Assembly: GCF_022771645.1 (NCBI RefSeq)
Contig: NZ_JALFCU010000037.1
Coordinates: 1-19,731 of the forward strand
Length of the DNA: 19,731 nucleotides
Direction: 5' to 3'
Origin: Selenomonas sp.
GTDB taxonomy: Bacteria; Bacillota; Negativicutes; Selenomonadales; Selenomonadaceae
Position numbers and translations under genes: made by a program
The notes under the pieces: model-generated
The model's database searches: none
What the model saw: only the letters and a program-made list of their open reading frames with translations
What the model was told of the DNA's origin: nothing
In this document: in pieces, positions 5,954 to 13,773 of the stretch
Position numbering within the stretch: position 1 is the stretch's first letter
Layout: every line of letters starts with the position of its first letter

Positions 5954-6012
5954 TTGTGGTTGGCCAGCGAAATCAGCCAGATCAACACAAGTGCGATCAA
6001 GAACTGTTCCAT
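5947..6012 (-). CDS. 21-aa hydrophobic peptide, type I toxin candidate (locus 2)
   Basis: Minus-strand ATG at 6012 opens MEQFLIALVLIWLIS, then LANHKE and TAA. It has the same length and nearly the same membrane span as the peptide at 3480-3545, and the tail differs but stays polar and charged. A purine-rich GGGGGGTGAG lies just before the start. Its promoter is at 6072-6101. Differences from copy 1 within the first 15 codons are a Leu-to-Val and an Ala-to-Ser change plus silent changes. The convergent plus-strand RNA (5855-5953) overlaps its 3' end. Role as a membrane toxin controlled by antisense RNA is inferred from design, not from a recognised family. Confidence 0.7.
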   Translation of the reverse strand: MEQFLIALVLIWLISLANHKE

Positions 6013-6071
6013 AGGCGCTCACCCCCCGTTTCCGAGGGCACAATATCAGCCGCCGAACGATGCTCACGCTG

Positions 6072-6101
6072 ATTCTACCACAAACAAAGGTCGTCTGTAA
6101 A
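6072..6101 (-). promoter_or_regulatory. Promoter of peptide toxin mRNA 2
   Basis: On the minus strand TTTACA (6101-6096) and TAGAAT (6077-6072) are 18 bp apart. The -35 box is the loop of the hairpin at 6086-6111. Confidence 0.6.
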
Positions 6102-6118
6102 GACGGCCTTTTCTTTTT
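6086..6118 (+). terminator. Terminator hairpin directly before the sigma-54 activator gene
   Basis: AAAGGTCGTC (6086-6095) pairs with GACGGCCTTT (6102-6111, one wobble) and is followed by TTCTTTTT. It ends 3-4 nt before the activator's Shine-Dalgarno. No promoter fits between it and the gene, so the activator must be read from upstream through this structure. It may therefore act as an attenuator. Confidence 0.65.
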
Positions 6119-6133
6119 GAAAGGAGCGTTTTC

Positions 6134-7849
<1,716 letters not shown>

Positions 7850-7855
7850 AAGTGC

Positions 7856-7884
7856 TTGAAAAAAACGACAGTACATGGTAAGAT
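7856..7884 (+). promoter_or_regulatory. Promoter of antisense RNA, small-peptide locus 3
   Basis: TTGAAA (7856-7861) and TAAGAT (7879-7884) are 17 bp apart, with TGG before the -10 as an extended element. It begins 6 bp after the activator's stop codon. Confidence 0.7.
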
Positions 7885-7890
7885 GCAAAT

Positions 7891-7972
7891 AGAGTGGATA
7901 AGAAAGTCGTTTCACATGACGAAACACTGCAAGAACGCCCCCTCGGAGTAGTGACCCGAGGGGGCGTTCTTG
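7891..7972 (+). ncRNA. Putative antisense antitoxin RNA, locus 3
   Basis: A short RNA of about 80 nt is predicted from the promoter at 7856-7884 to the far end of the hairpin at 7930-7972. Its first bases contain AGTGGATAAGAAAG (7893-7906). The identical 14-mer occurs at 8083-8096, across codons 3-7 of the peptide gene on the opposite strand. The RNA's 5' end is therefore perfectly complementary to the peptide mRNA just after its start codon. Its 3' end also overlaps the end of that mRNA. This two-site pairing is the design of the Fst/par antitoxin. No ORF of note lies inside. Transcript ends are estimates. Confidence 0.65.
7930..7972. terminator. Very strong hairpin shared by the locus 3 transcripts
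   Basis: A perfect 17-bp stem (7930-7946 with 7956-7972) with a GC-rich core and a 9-nt loop. U-runs on either side are weak (TTCTTGAGCTTTC on the plus strand), so it may rely on stem strength. It lies where both convergent transcripts should end. Confidence 0.6.
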
Positions 7973-8010
7973 AGCTTTCGACCGCAAGTGAGTAAGCCGT
8001 CAGCATGAGG

Positions 8011-8103
8011 TTACCTGTCGCGACGATGGAACCGCTCGTAGAGCCATGCCGCCGTAAGGCTGGACAAGACACCTACGCAGAAAGTGGATAAGAAAGCAAG
8101 CAT
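8011..8103 (-). CDS. 30-aa hydrophobic peptide, type I toxin candidate (locus 3)
   Basis: Minus-strand ATG at 8103 opens MLAFLSTFCVGVLSSLTAAW, then LYERFHRRDR and TAA. It is one membrane-spanning segment followed by a basic tail, the build of small membrane toxins, and unrelated in sequence to the MEQFLIAL peptides. A strong Shine-Dalgarno, GGAGGT, lies 8 nt upstream, and an extended -10 promoter is at 8155-8183. Codons 3-7 are exactly complementary to the 5' end of the convergent RNA at 7891-7972, so the RNA could block translation and trigger decay. The locus sits between the sigma-54 activator and its presumed target ptsH. I know no named family for it. The toxin role is inferred from architecture. 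Confidence 0.65.
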   Translation of the reverse strand: MLAFLSTFCVGVLSSLTAAWLYERFHRRDR

Positions 8104-8154
8104 GACGGACACCTCCCTCCCCGTCAGTTTGCCGGATTGGGGCGCGACAATGCT

Positions 8155-8183
8155 AGTATAGCAGATGCAGCGGCGCTGTTCGA
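8155..8183 (-). promoter_or_regulatory. Promoter of peptide mRNA 3
   Basis: On the minus strand TGC precedes TATACT (8160-8155), an extended -10; the -35 TCGAAC (8183-8178), 17 bp away, is weak. The expected start near 8148 leaves a leader of about 45 nt. Confidence 0.55.
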
Positions 8184-8194
8184 GAAAAAAATTT

Positions 8195-8234
8195 CGAAAT
8201 CCGCACGAAACAGAAGAATTTCGTGCGGATTTCG
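8195..8234. terminator. Perfect 16-bp inverted repeat, terminator-like on the minus strand
   Basis: CGAAATCCGCACGAAA (8195-8210) pairs perfectly with 8219-8234 around an 8-nt loop. Read on the minus strand it is followed by AAATTTTTTT, so it looks like an intrinsic terminator that would shield the peptide promoter at 8155-8183. On the plus strand it runs straight into TATAAT (8237-8242), AAGGAGGA (8243-8250) and GTG 8257. I see no minus-strand gene for it to end; it may be the remains of a lost gene's border. Confidence 0.5.
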
Positions 8235-8300
8235 TGTATAATAAGGAGGAAAATCGGTGGGGCGTGTGGAAATAAGGGGATACAAGCAGAAGTACGTGCA

Positions 8301-8366
8301 TGGGAAAATTTTCCATATATGCGTAAAAATTCCCATATACTGCCGACGATATGGGAAATTTTCCCA
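8301..8366. promoter_or_regulatory. Enhancer-like palindromes (upstream activator sites) for the sigma-54 promoter of ptsH
   Basis: TGGGAAATTTTCCCA (8352-8366) is a perfect 7-1-7 palindrome. TGGGAAAATTTTCCA (8301-8315) is the same site with one arm mismatch. A half site ATTCCCA (8329-8335) lies between. Centres at about 8308, 8328 and 8359 are 20 and 31 bp apart, near whole turns of the helix. They lie about 120-180 bp upstream of the -24 element, the normal range for enhancer-binding proteins with Fis-type HTHs. Binding by the activator at 6134-7849 is inferred from position. Confidence 0.65.
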
Positions 8367-8483
8367 GAAGCACGCCGGAGAGCGCCGCTCTGCGACGAAG
8401 GAAACGTGGTAATGCTTTCGGATAGGCCGTTTATGACGGGCTTTGACGGAGTGGTTATAAAAAATTCCCGACTGCATGAAAGT

Positions 8484-8499
8484 TGGCACACGGTATGCA
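8484..8499 (+). promoter_or_regulatory. Sigma-54 (-24/-12) promoter of ptsH
   Basis: TGGCACACGGTATGCA has the invariant GG (8485-8486) and GC (8497-8498) at the required 12-bp offset. TGGCAC matches the -24 consensus fully; the -12 half is ATGCA instead of TTGCA. Transcription would start near 8510, leaving an 84-nt leader before ptsH. No credible sigma-A promoter is seen in the same interval. The rest of the 490-bp region between the peptide and ptsH holds only the inverted repeat at 8195-8234 and the palindromes at 8301-8366. Confidence 0.75.
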
Positions 8500-8593
8500 A
8501 TATATATCGTGCAGAAACGACGCCCGCGCAGCCGGGTCCGCAATTCATTTCACACATTCGACAGGGTCGAACAGGAAGAAAGAGGTAATCGAC

Positions 8594-8860
8594 ATGACGG
8601 AAGCAACGGTAACGATCGAGAACAAGACGGGCATTCATGCGCGCCCGGCATCGGTCTTCGTCCAGACGGCGACGAAGTTCAAGTCCAAGGTCCAGATCAA
8701 GGCGAAGGGCAAGACGGTCGATGCGAAGTCCATCCTCATGATCATGAGCATGGGCCTCGTCAAGGGCACGGAGATCACGATCTGCGCGGACGGCCCGGAT
8801 GAAGCGGATGCCGTGAAGGCGCTGAAGGATCTCGTGGATTCGAAATTCGGCGAGGACTAA
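8594..8860 (+). CDS. ptsH: Phosphocarrier protein HPr of the PTS
   Basis: This 88-aa protein is full length for HPr. KTGIHARPAS holds the catalytic His15, phosphorylated by enzyme I. AKSILMIMSMG holds Ser46, the HPr kinase site in low-GC Gram-positives and relatives. The start at 8594 follows AAGAGGT by 8 nt. HPr carries phosphate in the cytoplasm from enzyme I to the sugar-specific EIIA domains. It is first of the ptsH-ptsI pair and sits below a sigma-54 promoter, which is unusual for a general PTS gene. A terminator follows at 8886, so HPr can be made in excess over enzyme I. Confidence 0.97.
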   Translation: MTEATVTIENKTGIHARPASVFVQTATKFKSKVQIKAKGKTVDAKSILMIMSMGLVKGTEITICADGPDEADAVKALKDLVDSKFGED

Positions 8861-8885
8861 ACGGTCGGAAGACGCACAACAAAAA

Positions 8886-8916
8886 GCCCGCCTGCGCTTT
8901 GCGGGCGGGCTTTTTT
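8886..8916 (+). terminator. Terminator between ptsH and ptsI
   Basis: GCCCGCC (8886-8892) pairs with GGCGGGC (8904-8910) and six T follow. An A-run before the stem can extend it. It lies within the operon, so ptsI needs read-through or a promoter I could not identify in 8917-8985. Confidence 0.85.
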
Positions 8917-8985
8917 CGCACGTTTCAGGGGAATTTTTTCACAAAAGACAGAGAACCGAGACAATTTCAGTTGGGGGAACAGAGA

Positions 8986-10707
8986 ATGGCAGAAAAAATC
9001 CGTGGCAAGGGCGTCATTTCCGGCATCGCGATGGGCAAGATCATGCTCGCGGGCCAGAATCTGGACGGCTACCTTGTGAATTACCAGCCGGAGAGCATCG
9101 ACGAGGAGAAGCAGAAGGCCATGGCGGCCATCACGGCCGTCGCGGAGCAGCTCAGAGAGAGCATCGAGAAGATGCAGAAGAACGAGGAGACGCAGGCGCA
9201 GGCCGCGATCCTCGAGGCGCACCGCATGATGGTGCAGGATCCGATGATGGCGCAGAACATCGACGAGCAGATCGACGAGGTGAAGAACGCGCCGCGCGCC
9301 GTGCTGAAGGCGTCGGAGCTCCAGGCGAAGATGTTCGAGCAGATGGAGGACGAATACTTCAAGGCGCGTGCCGTCGACCTCCGCGACGTCGGCAAGCGCG
9401 TCGCGAAATTCATCCTCGGCGTCAAGGAGCCGGAGATCGGTGACGAGAAGGTCATCCTTTGCGGCCGCGAGATCGAGCCGTCCGTCATCGCGGGCATGCC
9501 GACGGATCAGATCGCGGGCGTGCTGCTCGGCTCGGGCTCGACGACGGCGCATGCCGTCATCATCGCGAAAGCGCGCGCCATTCCGACGATCGTCGGCCTG
9601 AACAAAGAGGACCGCATCGACAAGATCGCGGACGGCGACCACGTCATCATCGACGGCGAGCGCGGCGAGATCACGATCAACCCGACGCCGGAGGAGATCG
9701 CGTCGTACAGCGAAAAGCTCAAAGAGCAGGAAGAGCTCGCGCGCCACTATGCCGAGCTGAGGGAGCTGCCGGCCGTCACGCCGGACGGCGTGAAGATCGA
9801 GCTCATGGCGAACATCGGCACGCACATGGACGTCGACAACGCCATGAACTACGGCGCCGAGGGCGTCGGCCTGTTCCGTTCCGAGTTCGTCTTCATGGGC
9901 CGCGAGGAGATCCCGACGGAGGACGACCAGTTCCAGGCGTACAAGGAAGCCATCGAGAAATGCAATGGCAAGCTCTGCGTCATCCGCACGATGGACATCG
10001 GCGGCGACAAGCCGCTGCCGTACCTCAACATCCCAAAGGAAGAAAACCCGTTCCTCGGCTACCGCGCCGTCCGCATCAGCCTGCAGCGCGACGACCTCTT
10101 CCTGCCGCAGCTGAAAGCCATCCTGCGCGCCGGCGTCTTCGGCAAAGTCGCCATCATGGTGCCGATGGTCATCAACGTCAAAGAATTCAAGGACGTCCTC
10201 GAGCGCATCGAGCGCGCGAAGGTCGAGCTCACGCATGAGGGCAAGAACTACAGCAACGACGTCCAGGTCGGCATCATGGTCGAGACGCCGTCGGCCGCCG
10301 TCATGACGCCGGTGCTCGCGAAATACGTCGACTTCTTCTCCATCGGCACGAACGACCTCGTGCAGTACACGCTCGCCTGCGACCGCGGCAACGCGAGCAT
10401 CTCGTACCTCTACAACCACTTCAACCCGTCCGTCCTGCGCCTCATCTACCGCACGATCCAGAGCGCGCACCAGGGTGACAAGTGCAAATGGGCCGGCATG
10501 TGCGGCGAGATGGCGTCCGACCCGTACGCCGCCGTCCTCCTCATGGCCATGGGCATCCACGAGCTCTCCATGAGCGCCCCGTCCATCCCGCGCGTCAAGG
10601 AGATGCTCCGCAAGACGAGCTCCGTCAAAGCGAAAGAAATCCTCGCCGACGTCATGAAACTCGAAGACGGCGACGAAATTCGTGAGTACCTGCACAAAGT
10701 GCTCTGA
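8986..10707 (+). CDS. ptsI: Enzyme I of the PTS (phosphoenolpyruvate-protein phosphotransferase)
   Basis: This 573-aa cytoplasmic enzyme takes phosphate from PEP and passes it to HPr; the length is standard. The start at 8986 (MAEKIRGKGVISGIAMGK) has a GGGGGAA site 8 nt upstream. The N-terminal HPr-binding and swivelling domain carries the active His189 in GSTTAHAVIIAKARAIPTIVG-type context. The PEP-binding barrel shows GLFRSEFVFMGRE, the DIGGDKPLPYL segment, NPFLGYRAVR and GTNDLVQYTLACDRGN. All expected catalytic blocks are present. It follows ptsH by 125 bp with a terminator between. No EII gene is nearby, so this is the general PTS module serving transporters elsewhere. Strong GC3 bias marks it as core genome. 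Confidence 0.97.
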   Translation: MAEKIRGKGVISGIAMGKIMLAGQNLDGYLVNYQPESIDEEKQKAMAAITAVAEQLRESIEKMQKNEETQAQAAILEAHRMMVQDPMMAQNIDEQIDEVKNAPRAVLKASELQAKMFEQMEDEYFKARAVDLRDVGKRVAKFILGVKEPEIGDEKVILCGREIEPSVIAGMPTDQIAGVLLGSGSTTAHAVIIAKARAIPTIVGLNKEDRIDKIADGDHVIIDGERGEITINPTPEEIASYSEKLKEQEELARHYAELRELPAVTPDGVKIELMANIGTHMDVDNAMNYGAEGVGLFRSEFVFMGREEIPTEDDQFQAYKEAIEKCNGKLCVIRTMDIGGDKPLPYLNIPKEENPFLGYRAVRISLQRDDLFLPQLKAILRAGVFGKVAIMVPMVINVKEFKDVLERIERAKVELTHEGKNYSNDVQVGIMVETPSAAVMTPVLAKYVDFFSIGTNDLVQYTLACDRGNASISYLYNHFNPSVLRLIYRTIQSAHQGDKCKWAGMCGEMASDPYAAVLLMAMGIHELSMSAPSIPRVKEMLRKTSSVKAKEILADVMKLEDGDEIREYLHKVL

Positions 10708-10725
10708 ACTGCAAGATTTTTTTCC

Positions 10726-10750
10726 AGCCTCCCGCAAGGGAGGCTTTTTC
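10726..10750 (+). terminator. Terminator after ptsI
   Basis: AGCCTCCC (10726-10733), a GCAA tetraloop and GGGAGGCT (10738-10745) end in a T-run (10745-10749), about 20 bp after the ptsI stop. Confidence 0.9.
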
Positions 10751-10772
10751 TATGGTATAATGTTTTTCGGTG

Positions 10773-10826
10773 TTGACAATGCAACACGTCCATGCTATTA
10801 TCAAAACATATCACAATACTATGTTT
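10773..10826 (+). promoter_or_regulatory. Promoter and leader inverted repeat of the methionine transporter operon
   Basis: TTGACA (10773-10778) and TATTAT (10796-10801) with 17 bp between form a strong sigma-A promoter. Right after it, AAACATA (10804-10810) and TATGTTT (10820-10826) form an inverted repeat, overlapped by TCACAA/TTGTGA (10811-10816/10825-10830). It lies over the expected start site, so a repressor operator is plausible. The leader of about 45 nt is too short for a SAM riboswitch. A second, extended -10 TGGTATAAT ends at 10761. Confidence 0.7.
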
Positions 10827-10852
10827 GTGAACACGAAAGAAGGGATCGTCTT

Positions 10853-11902
10853 TTGATCCAGCTCTCCCATATCGTCAAGACGTACGACAGCCCCGCAGGC
10901 CCCGTGCATGCGCTGAAGGACATCAGCCTCACGATCGGGCGCGGCGAGATCTATGGCATCATCGGCCTCTCGGGCGCGGGCAAGTCGACGCTCATCCGCT
11001 GCATCAACATGCTGGAGCGGCCGACGAGCGGGTCGGTCGTCGTCGACGGCCAGGACCTCACGCAGATGAGCGACAGCGAGCTCCGCACGATGCGCAAGAG
11101 CATCGGCATGATCTTCCAGCATTTCAACCTGCTCTCGTCCGCGACCGTCTATGACAACATCGCGTTCCCGCTGCGGCTCGCCGGGGCGGACGAAGGCAAA
11201 ATCAAAACGAAGGTCGAGGAGCTCCTCGGCGTCGTCGGCCTCGCTGACAAGGCGCAGCAATATCCGTCGCAGCTCTCGGGCGGGCAGAAGCAGCGCGTCG
11301 GCATCGCCCGCGCGCTCGCGAGCGACCCGAAGGTGCTGCTCTGCGACGAGGCGACGAGCGCGCTCGACCCGCAGACGACGAAAGCCATCCTCGCGCTCAT
11401 CCAGGACATCAACCGCAAGCTCGGCCTCACGGTCGTCGTCATCACGCACGAGATGCAGGTCATCAAGGACATCTGCGACAAGGTCGCCGTCATCGACAAG
11501 GGCGTCATCGCGGAGCAGGGCACGGTGTTTGACATCTTCACGAACCCGCAGCAGCCGATCACGAAAGAATTCATCAGCGTGCTGCTCTCAAACGACCTCC
11601 CCGCCGCGTTCCGCGGGAACGCCATTTCGCAGGAAAAGACGGAGGGCAGCTACCTGCTGCTGCGCCTGACGTTCCTCGGCGAAAGCGCGGACGACCCCGT
11701 GCTCGCGGACATGATCCGGAAATTCCCTGACGTCGAGACGACGATGCTCTTCGGGAGTCTCGACCAGATCAAGTCGACGCCGTTCGGCCGCATGATCATC
11801 GGCGTGACGGGGCCGGACGAGCGCGTCGCGGCCGCGATGGAGTATCTCCGTCAGCAAGATCTCAAGGAGGAGGTGATCGGCTATGTCCACCGGAATGGTT
11901 GA
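10853..11902 (+). CDS. metN: Methionine ABC transporter ATP-binding protein MetN
   Basis: Starting at TTG 10853, the 349-aa protein begins (M)IQLSHIVKTYDSPAGPVHAL. AGAAGGGA sits 7 nt upstream, no ATG or GTG in frame fits, and the length is normal for MetN (about 343). The nucleotide-binding domain has Walker A GLSGAGKST (about residues 40-48), the Q-loop FQHFNLL, signature LSGGQKQR, Walker B LLCDEAT and H-loop ITHE. The C-terminal ACT-like NIL domain (about 265-345) binds methionine and inhibits transport when the amino acid is plentiful. It is coupled to metI, whose start lies inside its last 20 bp. Driven by the promoter at 10773. The rare TTG start may hold ATPase levels down; this is inference. 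Confidence 0.95.
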   Translation: MIQLSHIVKTYDSPAGPVHALKDISLTIGRGEIYGIIGLSGAGKSTLIRCINMLERPTSGSVVVDGQDLTQMSDSELRTMRKSIGMIFQHFNLLSSATVYDNIAFPLRLAGADEGKIKTKVEELLGVVGLADKAQQYPSQLSGGQKQRVGIARALASDPKVLLCDEATSALDPQTTKAILALIQDINRKLGLTVVVITHEMQVIKDICDKVAVIDKGVIAEQGTVFDIFTNPQQPITKEFISVLLSNDLPAAFRGNAISQEKTEGSYLLLRLTFLGESADDPVLADMIRKFPDVETTMLFGSLDQIKSTPFGRMIIGVTGPDERVAAAMEYLRQQDLKEEVIGYVHRNG

Positions 11903-12536
11903 CCTCCTCACGAAGGCGCTCGGCGAGACGGTGTACATGGTCGCCGTCTCCATGCTCATCGCGTCGCTCCTCGGCGTGCCGCTCGGCGTGCTGTTGCAGA
12001 CGACGAAAAAAGGCGGCATCCTCGAGGCGCCGGCGCTGAACAAGGCCGTCGGCGCGGTCGTGAACGCCGTGCGCTCCATCCCGTTCATCATCCTCATGGT
12101 CGCCATCATCCCGTTCACGCGCCTCATCGTAGGCTCGGCGATCGGCACGACAGCCGCCATGGTCCCGCTCGTCATCGCGGCGATCCCGTTCATCGGCCGC
12201 CTCGTCGAGACGAGCCTCACGGAGGTGCCGTACGGCCTCGTCGAGGCCGCGCTCTCCATGGGCGCGACGCCCGTGCAGATCATCCGCAGGGTGCTCCTGC
12301 CGGAGGCCATGCCGAGCATCATCCAGCAGCTCACGACGGTCGTCATCAGCCTCGTCGGCGAGTCCGCCATGGCGGGCGCCATCGGCGGCGGCGGCCTCGG
12401 CGACCTCGCCATCCGCTACGGCTACCAGCGGTTCCGCCCCGACGTCATGATCGCGACGGTCGTCATCCTCATCATCTTGGTGCAAGTCGTGCAGTTTTTG
12501 GGAAATTGGCTGTCAAAACGGCTGAATAAGAAGTAA
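11883..12536 (+). CDS. metI: Methionine ABC transporter permease MetI
   Basis: A 217-aa inner-membrane permease with about five spans. The ATG at 11883 overlaps metN by 20 bp and follows AAGGAGGAGG closely. Hydrophobic segments begin at YMVAVSMLIASLLGVPLGVLL (about 19-39, with a break), and the EAA loop reads ALSMGATPVQIIRRVLLPEA, the coupling site for MetN. The C-terminal span VMIATVVILIILVQVVQF is followed by LSKRLNKK. It forms a homodimeric channel for methionine delivered by MetQ. Length and motifs are standard. After it, 380 bp of repeat-filled DNA separate it from metQ. Confidence 0.95.
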   Translation: MSTGMVDLLTKALGETVYMVAVSMLIASLLGVPLGVLLQTTKKGGILEAPALNKAVGAVVNAVRSIPFIILMVAIIPFTRLIVGSAIGTTAAMVPLVIAAIPFIGRLVETSLTEVPYGLVEAALSMGATPVQIIRRVLLPEAMPSIIQQLTTVVISLVGESAMAGAIGGGGLGDLAIRYGYQRFRPDVMIATVVILIILVQVVQFLGNWLSKRLNKK

Positions 12537-12606
12537 GGGCTGAATCAGAAGTAAAGATTGTTGCGTTTACGAAGCCGTTCCGTTCTGTTGCGAACGTCGC
12601 GGTTCT

Positions 12607-12702
12607 AGCAGCCTTCCCCTTCGGGGAAGGTGCCGAGCTTGCGAGGCGGAAAGGGTGTCGGAGGTAGGCCGTAACATGTAGCAGGATTGTTATGGCGAAG
12701 GA
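12607..12702 (+). repeat. Dispersed repeat copy R1 (plus orientation)
   Basis: Begins AGCAGCCTTCCCC, continues with a TTCGGGGAAGG foldback, a variable inner hairpin (GCCGAGCTTGCGAGGC), GGAAAGGGTGTCGGAGGTAGG and ends at GCGAAGGA (12695-12702). The same order of parts recurs in R2, R4 and, shortened, in R3 and R5. No ORF is present. R1 and R2 face each other in the 380-bp metI-metQ gap, which otherwise holds only the metQ promoter candidate. Confidence 0.75.
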
Positions 12703-12720
12703 ATGCAATGACTCCAAGTG

Positions 12721-12813
12721 GCCTTCGCCTTTACAATCGTGCGAATAGTAACTTCTTACCTTCGACACCCTTTCCACCGCTGACGCGGTCCCCCTTCCCC
12801 GTAGGGGAAGGCT
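12721..12813 (-). repeat. Dispersed repeat copy R2 (inverted)
   Basis: Read on the minus strand it begins AGCCTTCCCCTACGGGGAAGG, has an inner GACCGCGTCAGCGGT hairpin, then GGAAAGGGTGTCGAAGGTAAG and ends GGCGAAGG. It is the mirror of R1, about 18 bp away, so the pair can fold into one long imperfect hairpin of about 95 bp per arm in a metI-metQ transcript. Confidence 0.75.
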
Positions 12814-12850
12814 TTCGCACTTGGAACGCTCGGCAACAGAGGAAACGGTT

Positions 12851-12879
12851 TTGGAAAATGCAACAACTTCTACGATAAA
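12851..12879 (+). promoter_or_regulatory. Possible separate promoter of metQ
   Basis: TTGGAA (12851-12856) and GATAAA (12874-12879) are 17 bp apart, 38 bp before the metQ start. Both boxes are moderate. It would allow the binding protein to be made beyond the level of the transporter. Confidence 0.4.
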
Positions 12880-12916
12880 ATCCCAGAGGGTATACAAAGG
12901 AAGGGAAGGATACCTA

Positions 12917-13762
12917 ATGAAGAAACTGTTTGCCATCCTCGCGACGCTCGTCTTTGCCGTGTTCGCTTTCGCGGGCTGCGGCGGCGACCAGGCGAAATCT
13001 TCGTCGTCCGCGAGCACGACGGTCACGTCGTCCTCGGGCGCGAAGACGCTGAAAGTCGGCGCGACGGCCGTGCCGCACGCCGAGATCCTCGAGCAGGCGA
13101 AGCCGCTCCTCGCGAAAGAGGGCATCGACCTGCAGATCGTCGAGTTCAACGACTACGTCCAGCCGAACCTCGCGCTGAACGACAAGGAGCTCGACGCGAA
13201 CTATTTCCAGCATGAGCCGTACCTCAAGAACTTCATCGACGAGCACAAAGAGGTCAAGCTCGTGAACGCCGCCGGCGTCCACATCGAGCCGATGGGCATC
13301 TACTCGCACAAGGTCAAGAAGCTCGACGAGCTGCAGGACGGCGCATCCATCGCCATCCCGAACGACCCGACGAACGGCGGCCGCTCGCTGCTGCTCCTCG
13401 AGAAGGCCGGCCTCCTGAAGCTGAAAGAGGGCGTCGGCGAGAAGGCGACGGTGCAGGACATCGTGGAGAACCCGAAACACCTGAAGTTCCAGGAAGTCGA
13501 AGCGGCGCAGGTGCCGCGCACGCTCGATGACGTCGATGCGGCCATCATCAACTCGAACTTCGCGATGCAGGTGCCGCTCGATCCGACGAAAGACGCGATG
13601 TTCATCGAGGACAGCACGAGCCCGTACGTCAACATCATCGCCGTCCGCGCCGGTGACGAGAGCCGCCCGGAGATCCAGGCGCTCATCAAAGTCCTCCACA
13701 GCGACGAGATCAAGAACTTCATCAACGAGAAATACAAAGGCGCTGTCGTCCCGGCGTTCTGA
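12917..13762 (+). CDS. metQ: Methionine-binding lipoprotein MetQ
   Basis: This 281-aa NlpA-family protein starts at 12917 behind AAGGGAAGGA. Residues 1-20 are a signal peptide (MKKLFAILATLVFAVFAFAG) ending in a lipobox-like FAGC, so Cys21 should be lipidated and hold the protein at the membrane. A Ser/Thr linker follows. The ligand domain starts LKVGATAVPHAEILEQ (about 44-59) and includes NDYVQPNLALNDKELDANYF and QHEPYL, family hallmarks. The mature protein catches methionine and feeds MetNI. It is separated from metI by two inverted repeats, but orientation, order and a common terminator at 13853 show it belongs to the same transport unit. Confidence 0.95.
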   Translation: MKKLFAILATLVFAVFAFAGCGGDQAKSSSSASTTVTSSSGAKTLKVGATAVPHAEILEQAKPLLAKEGIDLQIVEFNDYVQPNLALNDKELDANYFQHEPYLKNFIDEHKEVKLVNAAGVHIEPMGIYSHKVKKLDELQDGASIAIPNDPTNGGRSLLLLEKAGLLKLKEGVGEKATVQDIVENPKHLKFQEVEAAQVPRTLDDVDAAIINSNFAMQVPLDPTKDAMFIEDSTSPYVNIIAVRAGDESRPEIQALIKVLHSDEIKNFINEKYKGAVVPAF

Positions 13763-13773
13763 CATCAGAAGGT

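Noticed and set aside
8301..8366. Possible CRISPR-like or phage-type repeats with TGGGAAA
   Set aside because: Only two full sites plus one half site, palindromic, uneven spacing and no cas genes; activator binding sites in front of a sigma-54 promoter explain them better.
8223..8588. 121-codon plus-strand frame before ptsH
   Set aside because: It spans the activator palindromes and the -24/-12 promoter, with no ribosome site at its ATG and no recognisable protein features.
8857..10737. 626-codon open frame antisense to ptsI
   Set aside because: It mirrors ptsI; long antisense frames are expected in GC-rich genes with strong third-position bias. Composition is dominated by Asp, Arg, Val and Leu with no family match.
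12687..12878. 63-codon frame in the metI-metQ gap
   Set aside because: Lies entirely in the repeat pair R1-R2; no ribosome site.
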